In this document: positions 23,809 through 32,491 of the stretch, one piece after another
How positions within the stretch are numbered: the stretch's first letter is position 1
Layout of the letters: each line of letters begins with the position of its first letter
Assembly (NCBI GenBank): GCA_001898405.1
Contig: MKTW01000002.1
Coordinates: forward strand, 494,175-558,174
DNA length: 64,000 bases
Source of the DNA: Sphingobacteriales bacterium 44-61
GTDB lineage: Bacteria > Bacteroidota > Bacteroidia > Chitinophagales > Chitinophagaceae
Direction of reading: 5' to 3'
Position numbers and translations under genes: made by a program
Notes under the pieces: model-generated
Databases searched by the model: none
Told to the model about the DNA's origin: nothing
What the model saw: only the letters and a program-made list of their open reading frames with translations

Positions 23809-24840
23809 ATGATCTTGCATTCGCCGTTTCAGTTCTCCTTCCCTGAAGAAATTTGGGGAAATACGGCGTTTAGCAATGAGCATCCTCAACATTACGATTA
23901 TTCAATCTCAATTACCTCACCGTTGCATATTACCACTTCCAACGGTGACTTTCTAAGGCAAACGTATTCAGGAAATGGCCTTTATATTGAATTGTGGTCT
24001 TTTGACATTCTTGAAGACGGATATTTTGACCTTTCAATAAATCGCCCCATAGCGCCAATTGGTATATCATTAAAAAACAACGTTTCAATACACTTGGAAA
24101 ACATGGAATGGAAAAACCTTGCCGACAAAAATTACAGGATAATGTTTTTACCGGCAGGTAAACGACGTATAAAAGTTTTCAAAGGCATAACTGCATTTCT
24201 TTTTTTAATACCACCTCTTTACCTGTATGAAGTGATGGCCTCTTTATCAGCGCAGAAACTTTCAACGATAATAAGTCCAAAAACTCAAATGATCTCTGAG
24301 CCATTTTTTATGAAAGACTGTTTGATAGACATAACGCTGAAACGTACAATAAAAAGATTGGAGCAACTTGATTTTTCAAACGGCCACTTTACAGCCAACC
24401 TGTTTTCTTACACCATCAGGATCATTTCGCACTACGATGCAAGGTGTCTGCGTGAAAGTTATGTTACAGCGCTGTCTTATGCGGCAAGGGCAGCACGAAA
24501 TGTAAAGGAGTATATTCAGCAAAATCTCAAAGAGCCAGGCATTGGGAATATAAAGCGCCTTTGCGGGCTGTTTAATATTTCTGATAAACCTTTAAAACGG
24601 GAATTTCAATTACTGACATCACTTTCCATTCCCGACTACATTAAAGAACAGCGTTTACAGATTGGGTTGAATGTATCTGCAAACTCTTCCTTATCCGTAG
24701 CTGAAATTGCACTGATCGTAGGGTATTCGGAAACGTCCAATTTTGTAAGGGACTTTAAGAAGCGGTTTGGTCACACACCCAAACAATGCCAAAAAAAGAG
24801 CAAAGCTCCGGCCTCAGATAACTCCTCCGGCCACAGATAA
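23809..24840 (+). CDS. AraC-family transcriptional regulator
   Basis: A 343-residue regulator. The N-terminal part (about 1-220) is a beta-rich sensing region without a recognised ligand motif. The C-terminal 100 residues are an AraC-type double helix-turn-helix: first helix pair around IGNIKRLCGLFNISDKPLKREFQ, second around LSVAEIALIVGYSETSNFVRDFKKRFGHTPKQ. It stands alone in front of the secreted-peptide/SusCD/redoxin cluster and probably controls it or the genes carrying the shared 25-bp element. The C-terminal tail includes two of three CTCCGG-type direct repeats. Confidence 0.88.
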   Translation: MILHSPFQFSFPEEIWGNTAFSNEHPQHYDYSISITSPLHITTSNGDFLRQTYSGNGLYIELWSFDILEDGYFDLSINRPIAPIGISLKNNVSIHLENMEWKNLADKNYRIMFLPAGKRRIKVFKGITAFLFLIPPLYLYEVMASLSAQKLSTIISPKTQMISEPFFMKDCLIDITLKRTIKRLEQLDFSNGHFTANLFSYTIRIISHYDARCLRESYVTALSYAARAARNVKEYIQQNLKEPGIGNIKRLCGLFNISDKPLKREFQLLTSLSIPDYIKEQRLQIGLNVSANSSLSVAEIALIVGYSETSNFVRDFKKRFGHTPKQCQKKSKAPASDNSSGHR

Positions 24841-25268
24841 TTTTTTTTGACTTAACAATTTCGTTTACAAATAATTGTAGAAAATCAAGTTTTTACACAT
24901 CTGTCTGTAAATCTCCGGTTTCAGATAACTACACTTTGAAGGTTTGTTTTAAACTTTACACCTGCAAGAATTGGTTTTCACACTTGCATAAAAGTATTGT
25001 TGCAACAAAGGCGGTTTTTATTTCGGGAAGAGGCCGCCGCAACCGCATCCCGAAAGGCGGTTAGTGTTTAAGCTCTGAGAGTAACAGGCCATTGCAGAAT
25101 TTCAGATTAATATCCCTGGCATTGATATGCCCAACTGCCTCCTTTGTAAGATAGGGAGTATAGACGTAAAGGATTATATCAAATTCCTGCTACGTTGCCT
25201 TTGTTGACTTAACAAAAGGTCGTACTACCTATTCGTATGACAATTCATAATTTTTAAAACCAAATACG
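24841..25268. other. Intergenic region, no gene seen
   Basis: About 430 bases. It carries the third copy of a CTCCGG...CAGATAAC repeat (24911-24930; the other two are at 24805 and 24824 in the end of the AraC gene). It also has an imperfect hairpin around TTCGGGA...TCCCGAA (about 25024-25056). No convincing coding region or exact TAnnTTTG promoter was found. Confidence 0.4.
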
Positions 25269-25640
25269 ATGAAGAAAAAAATCATATTGCCTGTGTTTGC
25301 TGTTATAGCAACATTGGCTATTGCAATCAGCATGAGCGCATTTACCGGCAAATCTCATCCTGCTGATGTAGCAAAAAAGGAAGTAGTCACAAAGTATTTC
25401 AGATATTCCGGGCCGAATAATGAAGCCGATTATAAAAACCCAATCTATTGGGCCCCGCTCGCTGCTCCAGGTGGGACTGACCCATGCCCTGGCAATGACT
25501 TTGTTTGTATTATGCAAACTGAAGACGTCCCCAGCGGGCTGGTGAATGACTTGGTGACATATCTAAGCAATACGACAGTAGTGCCAAGCGCAAAGGCTTA
25601 TTGTAATGATGGCACCCATGTTATCTACGAACAAGAATAA
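25269..25640 (+). CDS. Small secreted protein, DUF6520-like
   Basis: The 123-residue protein has a clear signal peptide (MKKKIILPVFAVIATLAIAISMSAFTG), a lysine-rich segment, then a mature part with TDPCPGNDFVCIMQT and a third Cys in AKAYCNDGTH. The SAFT motif at the cleavage region, the CP...C pair and the small size match the small exported DUF6520-type proteins of Chitinophaga-like genomes. Those are of unknown role. It faces the SusD/SusC/redoxin genes across a shared terminator and follows the AraC gene. It could be the substrate or a processed product for that system. Confidence 0.6.
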   Translation: MKKKIILPVFAVIATLAIAISMSAFTGKSHPADVAKKEVVTKYFRYSGPNNEADYKNPIYWAPLAAPGGTDPCPGNDFVCIMQTEDVPSGLVNDLVTYLSNTTVVPSAKAYCNDGTHVIYEQE

Positions 25641-25652
25641 GAGGGGTAATAA

Positions 25653-25691
25653 AAAAGGGAACTGCTCGACTTTGTTTAACAGTTCCCTTTT
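25653..25691. terminator. Bidirectional terminator between secreted-protein and SusD genes
   Basis: A perfect 12-bp stem (AAAAGGGAACTG at 25653-25664, CAGTTCCCTTTT at 25680-25691), with A and T tracts in the stem ends, between two convergent genes. It can stop transcription from both sides. Confidence 0.88.
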
Positions 25692-25704
25692 CTCTGCTAA
25701 TGTT

Positions 25705-27075
25705 TTACCGGGGATTTTGAAGCATACCTGATATTGCAATCACATCTTCCGGTATTGGCAAAGCATATCTAAAATCATTTGGCTGGAGCATAAAGTTATT
25801 AGGCTCCAACACTCTTTTTAAAATAATATTTCGCCCCTCTTTGTTCAATCGCTTTATATCAATCCATCTTAGTCCTCTGAGTAATAACTCTTTTCTTCTT
25901 TCTGTAAGAATTATATCTATTGCTTCACTGGCTGTTCCTGCTGTAAAATTTGCCCATGTTCCATTGTTCTTCCAGCGGGTAACTAATAAAGTATTTAAGT
26001 CAAGTAAAGCATTAGCAATATCACCTTTTCTCGCATAGCATTCAGACCTTACCAAAAACATTTCATCTGTGGCTATTCCGTTAAACCACTCTCCGGGGTC
26101 ATTTAACCCAACATAGCTTCCTTTAAATCTATGAGTTCCATCAGAATTGCCTCTAAAGAAAACAGATTTCCTTAAATCATTTTCATTATAAGAGCTATAT
26201 AGCAGTGTATCAATTCTTGCCCTTGATGCGCCAACCTTGTTATTCAGAACAGAATGATAAATAACTTCCTTGTTAAACTCTTCTAATGGAGAATTAGATA
26301 AGGGATTCAGGGTATTGAAATTTATCAAAGTTGAGTGAGAACTAAGATATTTATTACTATACAACCATGCACTATCATAATTTCTCATTGAAAGGTATGT
26401 CCTGGCAATCCATCCATAAGCCGCCGATTTCGACGGCCTTATCACATGGGTAACTTCATCAGGCAATAAAGTTGCAGCATTCTTTAAGTCTTTTAAAACC
26501 TGCTGGTACGTTTCTTTTAGTGTGGAACGTGTAGAAAGGGTATTAAAATCGGGGGTTAATCGTAAAGGGATGCCTAATTTTGATCCAGCATCACTTTCAT
26601 CGTACGCTTCTGCCCATATCCATGCGACTTGCAAATAAGATATTCCTCGTATAAATAAAGCTGTGCCCTTTGCATTATTTAGTAGTGATTCATCGTTTGG
26701 CGATATATCTATTTTATCACTATAATACAAAACTGTATTAGCAATATTAGCAGATTTATAGCTTACCGCCCATTCGTTATTTGAACCTGTTTCAAAAAGA
26801 TAGTCGTTCTGCCATGCATAAGTTCTTTTAATGTACTCCGGGCGGAAGTTCCAGTCGGATAATTTTAAGAAGAAGTCATCAGAACTTGTTTCTCCAGCAC
26901 CGGGTAAATTTCTATTTATTTCATACCAGTTATCCAAGAGTGATTGTAAATCCTGAACAGTTTGAGGGATAACCAAACTCTGATTTTGTTTTTCATCGAG
27001 AAACTTTTTGCATGAAAACAAAAAAGCGCAACAAAACAGTATTAAAACAATGGATAAGTATTTCGTAATTGACAT
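25705..27075 (-). CDS. SusD/RagB-like outer-membrane lipoprotein
   Basis: A 456-residue lipoprotein. The N-terminus MSITKYLSIVLILFCCAFLFSCKKFLDEK is a lipoprotein signal with SCKKFLD, the standard SusD start. The body has SusD-type TPR helices (NNAKGTALFIRGISYLQVAWIWAEAYD, SAAYGWIARTYLSMRNYDSAWLYS) and the C-terminal ERRKELLLRGLRWIDIKRLN motif. It caps the SusC barrel and captures a ligand at the surface. It is 12 bases after the SusC stop, in one operon with the redoxin gene. Confidence 0.93.
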   Translation of the reverse strand: MSITKYLSIVLILFCCAFLFSCKKFLDEKQNQSLVIPQTVQDLQSLLDNWYEINRNLPGAGETSSDDFFLKLSDWNFRPEYIKRTYAWQNDYLFETGSNNEWAVSYKSANIANTVLYYSDKIDISPNDESLLNNAKGTALFIRGISYLQVAWIWAEAYDESDAGSKLGIPLRLTPDFNTLSTRSTLKETYQQVLKDLKNAATLLPDEVTHVIRPSKSAAYGWIARTYLSMRNYDSAWLYSNKYLSSHSTLINFNTLNPLSNSPLEEFNKEVIYHSVLNNKVGASRARIDTLLYSSYNENDLRKSVFFRGNSDGTHRFKGSYVGLNDPGEWFNGIATDEMFLVRSECYARKGDIANALLDLNTLLVTRWKNNGTWANFTAGTASEAIDIILTERRKELLLRGLRWIDIKRLNKEGRNIILKRVLEPNNFMLQPNDFRYALPIPEDVIAISGMLQNPR

Positions 27076-27087
27076 AATTAATAATTT

Positions 27088-30000
27088 TTAAAATGATAGC
27101 CTGATACCCAATGAATAACTCTTTGGTGGTGGCACAGATATATAATCGGGGTCTATTCCATATTTGTTTTTTCTCCAGATAATGCCCAGATTATTTACGA
27201 CACAATAAAAAGAAAGATTATTAAAAGGGAGTTTTATAAACTTGTTTTTGGGTAATTCATAAGAAAGGTTAATGTATTGAAGCCTGATATGGTCACCACT
27301 TTCGACTAATGTTTCGGAACGGCTGTAAAACGCATCTCTTGCAGAATTTACAGGGTATATGAACGAAGGAATATTGGTTGTTAGTTCATCACCCGGCTTT
27401 TGCCAACGAAAAGCATAGTCAGAATGTCCCGATAATGTTGAGGCAAGAGCATAATAGTTTATAGATTCACGCAAAAAGTAGTATTTGAACTTATAGGTAA
27501 TACGTGCTGTAAGAGATACATTCTTCCATGTAAAAGTATTGCCGACTGAGCCAAATATGGTTGGTAATCTTGAACCGATATATTTAATGTCATCTTTTGT
27601 GCTTCCATCCCCTATGATTGAATTCCAGTTTTTGCTTAGCTGTCCTCCCTCATATCCCTGTGGATCTCCGTTCGCAGGATCAAGCCCGGCCCACTTATAT
27701 ACATTCAAAGAGAATGCTGGCCGCCCTTCTAAGCCAATCCCCATTTCTACCAACTGGCTTGCTTTAAAATCAGTGTCGTTATAATACTTTATTACTTTGT
27801 CCTTATAGCTATTAAAGATGAAGTCTGTAATCCACTTAAATCGTCTGTTTATGTTTACAGTAGTCAAGCTAATATCCAATCCGTTACCCCGCATTTTACC
27901 AACATTCTTAATGATTGTACTTACTCCTAATCCTGTTGTAACATCTATAAATGAAGGGCCGTACAAGTCGGTAATTTTCTTATGATAAAATTCAATGCTT
28001 CCATACACCTTTTTATTTAACAGACTGAAATCCATTCCTGCGTTTAGCATATCTACCTGCTCCCATGTTAATTCAGGGTTCTCAAAGTTTCTTATTTGAC
28101 TAAGCGGGGTTGAAGTATAAATATTTGTCCCAACATAAGAGAATGTAGTTTTTCCTACTTTTGATGGGTCTATATTTCCCTGCTTTCCGTATGTAATCCG
28201 AAATTTTAAATCGGGAATGGCTGTTAGATTGTAAAATTTTTCTTTAGCTATATCCCAGCTAAAGCCAACCGACCATAATGGCTTCCATTTATCTTTAACA
28301 TTTACGCCAAACAAGTTTGAAGCATCCCTTCGCATACTTGCGGATAATGTGTATTTATTCATCAGGTTGTACGCTGCATTTGAATAGACAGATACAAACC
28401 TTGTATTCGTTTTACCGAAAGCCGTAGGGTTGTGTATAAAACTGCTACCAAAAATATATTGTGGATAGGAAGTAGCATAATCTACATTCACATAAGTAAG
28501 TATATCGGGATTATAACCATAAGTCCGGTAAGTATTGGATTCTCTGATAGATTCGCTGATTTCTGCCCCTGCAATAGCTGTTATCCCATGCACCTTCCAT
28601 TGATGATTAAAGTTCAACTGGCCTCTTAAATTTTGAGCGTAAATACTGCTGTAATTCTGATCGTATATACTCCCTTGGGGAACAATATATTTTACTTGCC
28701 CACTTGCAGGATCAATTTGGGAGAAACTATTAATTAAATCCCTTGTTAAGTAGCTTGCTTCGCCGTATAATGTAGTGCTTTCTACCAGTTGCTTTTCATA
28801 CCGGTATTTAACATCAGCACTTAGCCAATTGAATAGCCGATAATTTAACCCGATACTGGTGTTAATATCGTTCAGTTTCGTCTTACCATGTGTATGCTTA
28901 TAATCTTCCAAAGGGAAATATCTCCAATCCAATAATTTGCCGCCGCCCAGCGTATCAATGTACCCTTGCCGGTAGCTATTGTAGAGCGGTATCGGATTAC
29001 CATTATTATCGGTAAATCTGGAATAGGCTGGTAAAAGGGTATTTACGGTTCTGATGTCCCCATATCCAGGACGGCCAGAGCTTGACCGGCTTTCTGTATA
29101 ATACACAGCGGTTGTTACTTCAAAATTTTTCGTTACCCTGTAAGAGTTGTCTATCCGAAAATTTGCCCTGTTGTATTGTGCATCCAGGTTAGATAGATTC
29201 TTATCAAAACCAGCAGACAGTAGCCAAGAAATATTTTCAGAACCACCCCGCACATTAAGAGCATATTGTTGATTGACCGATTTTTGATAGAAGTGTTTTA
29301 AAAAATCGTTACGTACATCATGATTTCTAAGGGCATTAATTTGGGCGGTAGCTTCTGCCGCAGAAAGCTGTCCATTTTGTTGCTTTATTAGTAATTCGTA
29401 AACCGGTGAAAAAGGCAAATGCAAGGGACTAAGTGTATCACTAAGGCGATAACCTTGAGAGAATAGGTACTTTTCCACGTCAATCAAATCAGAAGAAGAA
29501 ATATTTTTGTAATAAAACAAATCGGGCTTATCTGTAATAGTGATATTGGTATTGAGTTCAATTTTAGTTTTTTGACTAAATTTGCCTTTCTTGCTTGTTA
29601 TAATAATAACGCCATTAGCGGCCTTAGCCCCCCATATAGAGCCAGCCGCAGCATCCTTCAAAAAAGTAATATTTTCAATATCGTTGGGATTGATATTGTT
29701 TAAGTCGCCCTGATATTCAAAGTTATCCAACACTATCAGTGGTTTTTGGATTGACATGGTAAGTGTGCTGATACCCCTTATAATTAATGGATCTCCGGCA
29801 AGTGTGGATATTCGGTTAGGGAAATACGTTACGCCATTAGAAATATGCTTTAATCTTTCAAATACATTTGTTCCAACCTGCTCATTTAGCTTTTCATTAC
29901 CTATCTGCGTAAACGACCCTGTTGCTCTTTCTTTTGGAAGCGTTTGATAACCAGTTCTGACTGTAACCTCCTCTAATTGGGTTTCTTCTCGTTCCATTTT

Positions 30001-30276
30001 GACCAACATAGGTGAAAACCTGGTAACAACCTGCTGCCAGCTTTGATAGCCTATGTGTGAGATAATAAGGGTGTCAAGCCTGATAATACCGCTTATTGAA
30101 AACCTGCCATTCTCATCAGTTAAAGTTTTAATACCCCGGTGTTTTATTTCGATGTATGCGCCCTTAATTGGCATTTGTTGCTCTGCAGACAATACCTGTC
30201 CTTTAAGCAAGTTGACATCTTGGGCATAGGTGCTTACTATCCCAATTGATAGTAAAAGCAAAATTATTTTTCTCAT
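27088..30276 (-). CDS. SusC/RagA-like TonB-linked outer-membrane receptor
   Basis: A 1,062-residue receptor. It has a signal peptide (MRKIILLLLSIGIVSTYAQ), a carboxypeptidase-regulatory-like domain (about 22-105), a plug domain (about 115-230, with FLKDAAAGSIWGAKAANGVIIITSKKGK) and a long beta-barrel ending in PPPKSYSLGIRLSF with terminal Phe. It imports ligand across the outer membrane using TonB energy. No anti-sigma or sigma gene is adjacent. The partner redoxin and small Cys-containing secreted protein point to a peptide-related ligand rather than a glycan, since no glycosidase is present. Confidence 0.93.
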   Translation of the reverse strand: MRKIILLLLSIGIVSTYAQDVNLLKGQVLSAEQQMPIKGAYIEIKHRGIKTLTDENGRFSISGIIRLDTLIISHIGYQSWQQVVTRFSPMLVKMEREETQLEEVTVRTGYQTLPKERATGSFTQIGNEKLNEQVGTNVFERLKHISNGVTYFPNRISTLAGDPLIIRGISTLTMSIQKPLIVLDNFEYQGDLNNINPNDIENITFLKDAAAGSIWGAKAANGVIIITSKKGKFSQKTKIELNTNITITDKPDLFYYKNISSSDLIDVEKYLFSQGYRLSDTLSPLHLPFSPVYELLIKQQNGQLSAAEATAQINALRNHDVRNDFLKHFYQKSVNQQYALNVRGGSENISWLLSAGFDKNLSNLDAQYNRANFRIDNSYRVTKNFEVTTAVYYTESRSSSGRPGYGDIRTVNTLLPAYSRFTDNNGNPIPLYNSYRQGYIDTLGGGKLLDWRYFPLEDYKHTHGKTKLNDINTSIGLNYRLFNWLSADVKYRYEKQLVESTTLYGEASYLTRDLINSFSQIDPASGQVKYIVPQGSIYDQNYSSIYAQNLRGQLNFNHQWKVHGITAIAGAEISESIRESNTYRTYGYNPDILTYVNVDYATSYPQYIFGSSFIHNPTAFGKTNTRFVSVYSNAAYNLMNKYTLSASMRRDASNLFGVNVKDKWKPLWSVGFSWDIAKEKFYNLTAIPDLKFRITYGKQGNIDPSKVGKTTFSYVGTNIYTSTPLSQIRNFENPELTWEQVDMLNAGMDFSLLNKKVYGSIEFYHKKITDLYGPSFIDVTTGLGVSTIIKNVGKMRGNGLDISLTTVNINRRFKWITDFIFNSYKDKVIKYYNDTDFKASQLVEMGIGLEGRPAFSLNVYKWAGLDPANGDPQGYEGGQLSKNWNSIIGDGSTKDDIKYIGSRLPTIFGSVGNTFTWKNVSLTARITYKFKYYFLRESINYYALASTLSGHSDYAFRWQKPGDELTTNIPSFIYPVNSARDAFYSRSETLVESGDHIRLQYINLSYELPKNKFIKLPFNNLSFYCVVNNLGIIWRKNKYGIDPDYISVPPPKSYSLGIRLSF

Positions 30277-30298
30277 TACAGTAATGTTTAATTGGTGA

Positions 30299-31348
30299 TT
30301 AATCGGCAGCCTTCAATTTGCCGAAGGCTTTTTCGGTGATAACATAGTGGCTTTGCGGCATTCCGTTTATATACTTCATTTCCTTCTCTGCATAAATGCC
30401 CATAAGGTTTAACCAGCGAATAATGTCGGTACGTAAAAACGTTTCTATTTCTTTTGCAGACAGGCCGATAGGTAGCTGCGCATAGTAGGAGTAAGTGTTA
30501 TCTTTTATCCATTCTGTCCGATATTGGGATGCTGCCGTTACATATTTTGTTGTATCACATACATTCAGAGTAAACTGTTCCCTTTTTGCCAGATGGCTGT
30601 AATCAAGAGCCAGAGCAACCAGTTTTAATATCGATATATTATAAAAGAGGGTTACCGATACGCCCCTTGCGCTGTCATTGTATGTTCCGTTGGGAGCAGA
30701 AATCCCCTCCATGTATGAGGAGAGCGAAGAATAGTAGAGTGAGCGAGGGCGGCCTTCGATAGATTGAGCATAATCCAGCAATGGTTTTTTATAATCAAAA
30801 TCCAATACATCTTTTTTAACAGGCCAATTAACAGATTTGCCATCGAGCATTTCCTGCATATTAGAGCCGGTTATGTATTCGCCACCGGTAATGGCTTTAA
30901 TTATACCGTTTGTATCTATCCACACCAGGTGCGATACTAAAGTGTAAGGGAAATAGCTTATTAGTTGCTCATTACCGAGAATGACCGGAAGACTAAGGGT
31001 TTCTGTTTTTTTAAATCTGCGGAGTGTTTTATATAAATCATCCTTGTCTTTAAAGTCGGAGATTGTAATTACCTGCACTTTGCCATTGGATGCTTTTTGA
31101 AGACTGTCCAGTTTATGCAGCGCATGGATGCAAGGGGAGCAATATTTGCCCCAAAAGTCAAGGATGATCAATTTGCCTTTCAGGTCGGACAGGTGGATTT
31201 TAGAAGCGGGGTAATTAGCTACGTTTTCAAGGATAAGATCAGGGGGGAGTGTGTCACCTATGGTGAGGGGTTGTATATTTGTAGTTTGGGCATAGGTTAT
31301 CCCTGCCGGCCATAGTAAGGCCAGCAATGCCCATCGTAATACTTGCAT
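30299..31348 (-). CDS. TlpA-like thiol-disulfide redoxin
   Basis: A 349-residue exported protein: signal peptide (MQVLRWALLALLWPAGITYAQ), thioredoxin/TlpA domain (about 28-165) with FWGKYCSPCIHALHKLDSL (CSPC active site), then a C-terminal region of about 180 residues without recognised domain. It is the first gene of the redoxin-SusC-SusD operon. The genes downstream have only 22- and 12-base gaps. It may reduce or shuffle disulfides of a Cys-containing substrate such as the secreted protein at 25269-25640; this is inferred. Confidence 0.86.
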   Translation of the reverse strand: MQVLRWALLALLWPAGITYAQTTNIQPLTIGDTLPPDLILENVANYPASKIHLSDLKGKLIILDFWGKYCSPCIHALHKLDSLQKASNGKVQVITISDFKDKDDLYKTLRRFKKTETLSLPVILGNEQLISYFPYTLVSHLVWIDTNGIIKAITGGEYITGSNMQEMLDGKSVNWPVKKDVLDFDYKKPLLDYAQSIEGRPRSLYYSSLSSYMEGISAPNGTYNDSARGVSVTLFYNISILKLVALALDYSHLAKREQFTLNVCDTTKYVTAASQYRTEWIKDNTYSYYAQLPIGLSAKEIETFLRTDIIRWLNLMGIYAEKEMKYINGMPQSHYVITEKAFGKLKAAD

Positions 31349-32075
31349 AGCAGTTTTCGGTTGTGAAATATGGAAAAGGGGTTAATGCGCAAAACCGGCT
31401 GGCAAGAGCTGCCATGAGAAAACAGCCCTGCCACCGGTGACCTTAACCGATGTTAAACAGGATTTTTGGGCTTACAGGCGTAAAGAATTTTGGATAAATG
31501 AAGGGGGTATAGGTAAGCAAGGTGATGAAGAGATATAAACTCTATAATATGAGTTAAAGAGCGTTCAAAAGTAGATGATAATGTTACTTTATTCTTCATA
31601 CTTGCAGTAGGTCATTTTTAAACTGCAAGTCTCAAAAAGAGCGACACCTCAAAACTCACAAAGGGGTCGAACCCTCCCGCCCTTTGGCTCCTGGCTCTGA
31701 CAAAGCCAACCGCTCTTGCGAGCGGCTCCAGCACAAATGCGTAAGAAGGCCCAACCCCTTTGTAAGCAAAGGTAGTTGGGCGCTTAATCTTACTCTCGTG
31801 CTGGATTAGAATTGTCAGATTCGGAAGCCGAGACTTGTTAAGCGTCCACTACTTAAAATTTAAGTAGCGTACAAAGCTAATTATTTATACAATGATTCTC
31901 TCCTAAAAAGTAGAGGGTTATATACAAATAAGGAACTATAAAATGCAATATAGCATAATAAAATCTACAAATAGTAAACAGCTATAAACATTTTGTTTAT
32001 AATATTTTCTATGATGTAAATAACAAATTGAATTTCAGACGATTTGGTGATTTTTAAGATTCAGATTTTTTTTCA
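31349..32075. other. Long intergenic region with structured RNA candidate
   Basis: About 727 bases between the redoxin operon (leftward) and the defence genes (rightward). The first 250 bases show no gene. A strongly base-paired segment occupies 31600-31869. A minus-strand TAGCTTTG (31872-31879) fits the TAnnTTTG promoter consensus and could drive RNA leftward through it. The last 200 bases are A/T-rich. Confidence 0.5.
31600..31869. ncRNA. Candidate structured noncoding RNA
   Basis: Many perfect inverted repeats nest in 270 bases: ACTTGCAGT/ACTGCAAGT (31600-31630), CCGCTC/GAGCGG (31710-31725), and a long hairpin of stacked stems: CCAGCAC/GTGCTGG (31728-31734/31798-31804), GTAAG/CTTAC, GCCCAAC/GTTGGGC, CCTTTG/CAAAGG with a TAAG loop. 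CTACTTAA/TTAAGTAG follows at 31848-31866. AGAGCG (31638) can pair with CGCTCT (31711). No open frame explains this. It lies next to a probable defence operon. Strand is uncertain; a minus-strand promoter box at 31872-31879 favours leftward transcription. A decayed transposon end is an alternative. Confidence 0.45.
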
Positions 32076-32480
32076 ATGGCTAAATCAGTTAGTAATACAG
32101 TTTCTGTTAAACCTAAAAAGGGGCGCAAGGTAAAGACTCTTGAAGATATACAAGAGGACATAAAATCCAAGTGTCTTTCTATCAAGTCAATCATTGATAG
32201 CGGAAACTTGAATAGGCTCAAAGAACTTGAGCCATTAGTGTCTAAAGCTATGGCCGATGAATTAGGTGTTAATCATGGCAGGTTTTCTGATAAACTGAGA
32301 AACCCTGTCAAGTTTTCGGTGATTGAAATCCACCGCTTCGCCCTATATGTCAAAGCAGACCCAGATAAATTGATGAAGCACGTTAATCAAGAAATACTTT
32401 CAAACAGTAAACTCATGAAAGAACTGAGCCAATTCAGGAGTATTAAAGATTTGAAACAGTATAATTCTTTAAAGAAGTAG
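32076..32480 (+). CDS. Hypothetical DNA-binding-like protein upstream of ATPase
   Basis: A 134-residue basic helical protein: a flexible Lys-rich start (MAKSVSNTVSVKPKKGRK), a helix (LEDIQEDIKSKCLSIKSIIDSG), then LVSKAMADELGVNHGRFSDKLRNPVKFSVIEIHRFALYV, which resembles a Cro/CI-like helix-turn-helix. It precedes the AAA ATPase gene by 11 bases and is probably co-transcribed. It could be a regulator or a third component of the defence-like operon. Confidence 0.6.
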   Translation: MAKSVSNTVSVKPKKGRKVKTLEDIQEDIKSKCLSIKSIIDSGNLNRLKELEPLVSKAMADELGVNHGRFSDKLRNPVKFSVIEIHRFALYVKADPDKLMKHVNQEILSNSKLMKELSQFRSIKDLKQYNSLKK

Positions 32481-32491
32481 AATAAAGTGAC

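Noticed and set aside
31620-31700. A tRNA or tmRNA-like segment (GGGTTCGACCC on the minus strand)
   Set aside because: No acceptor, D-arm or anticodon partner could be placed, so it is kept only as part of the structured RNA candidate.
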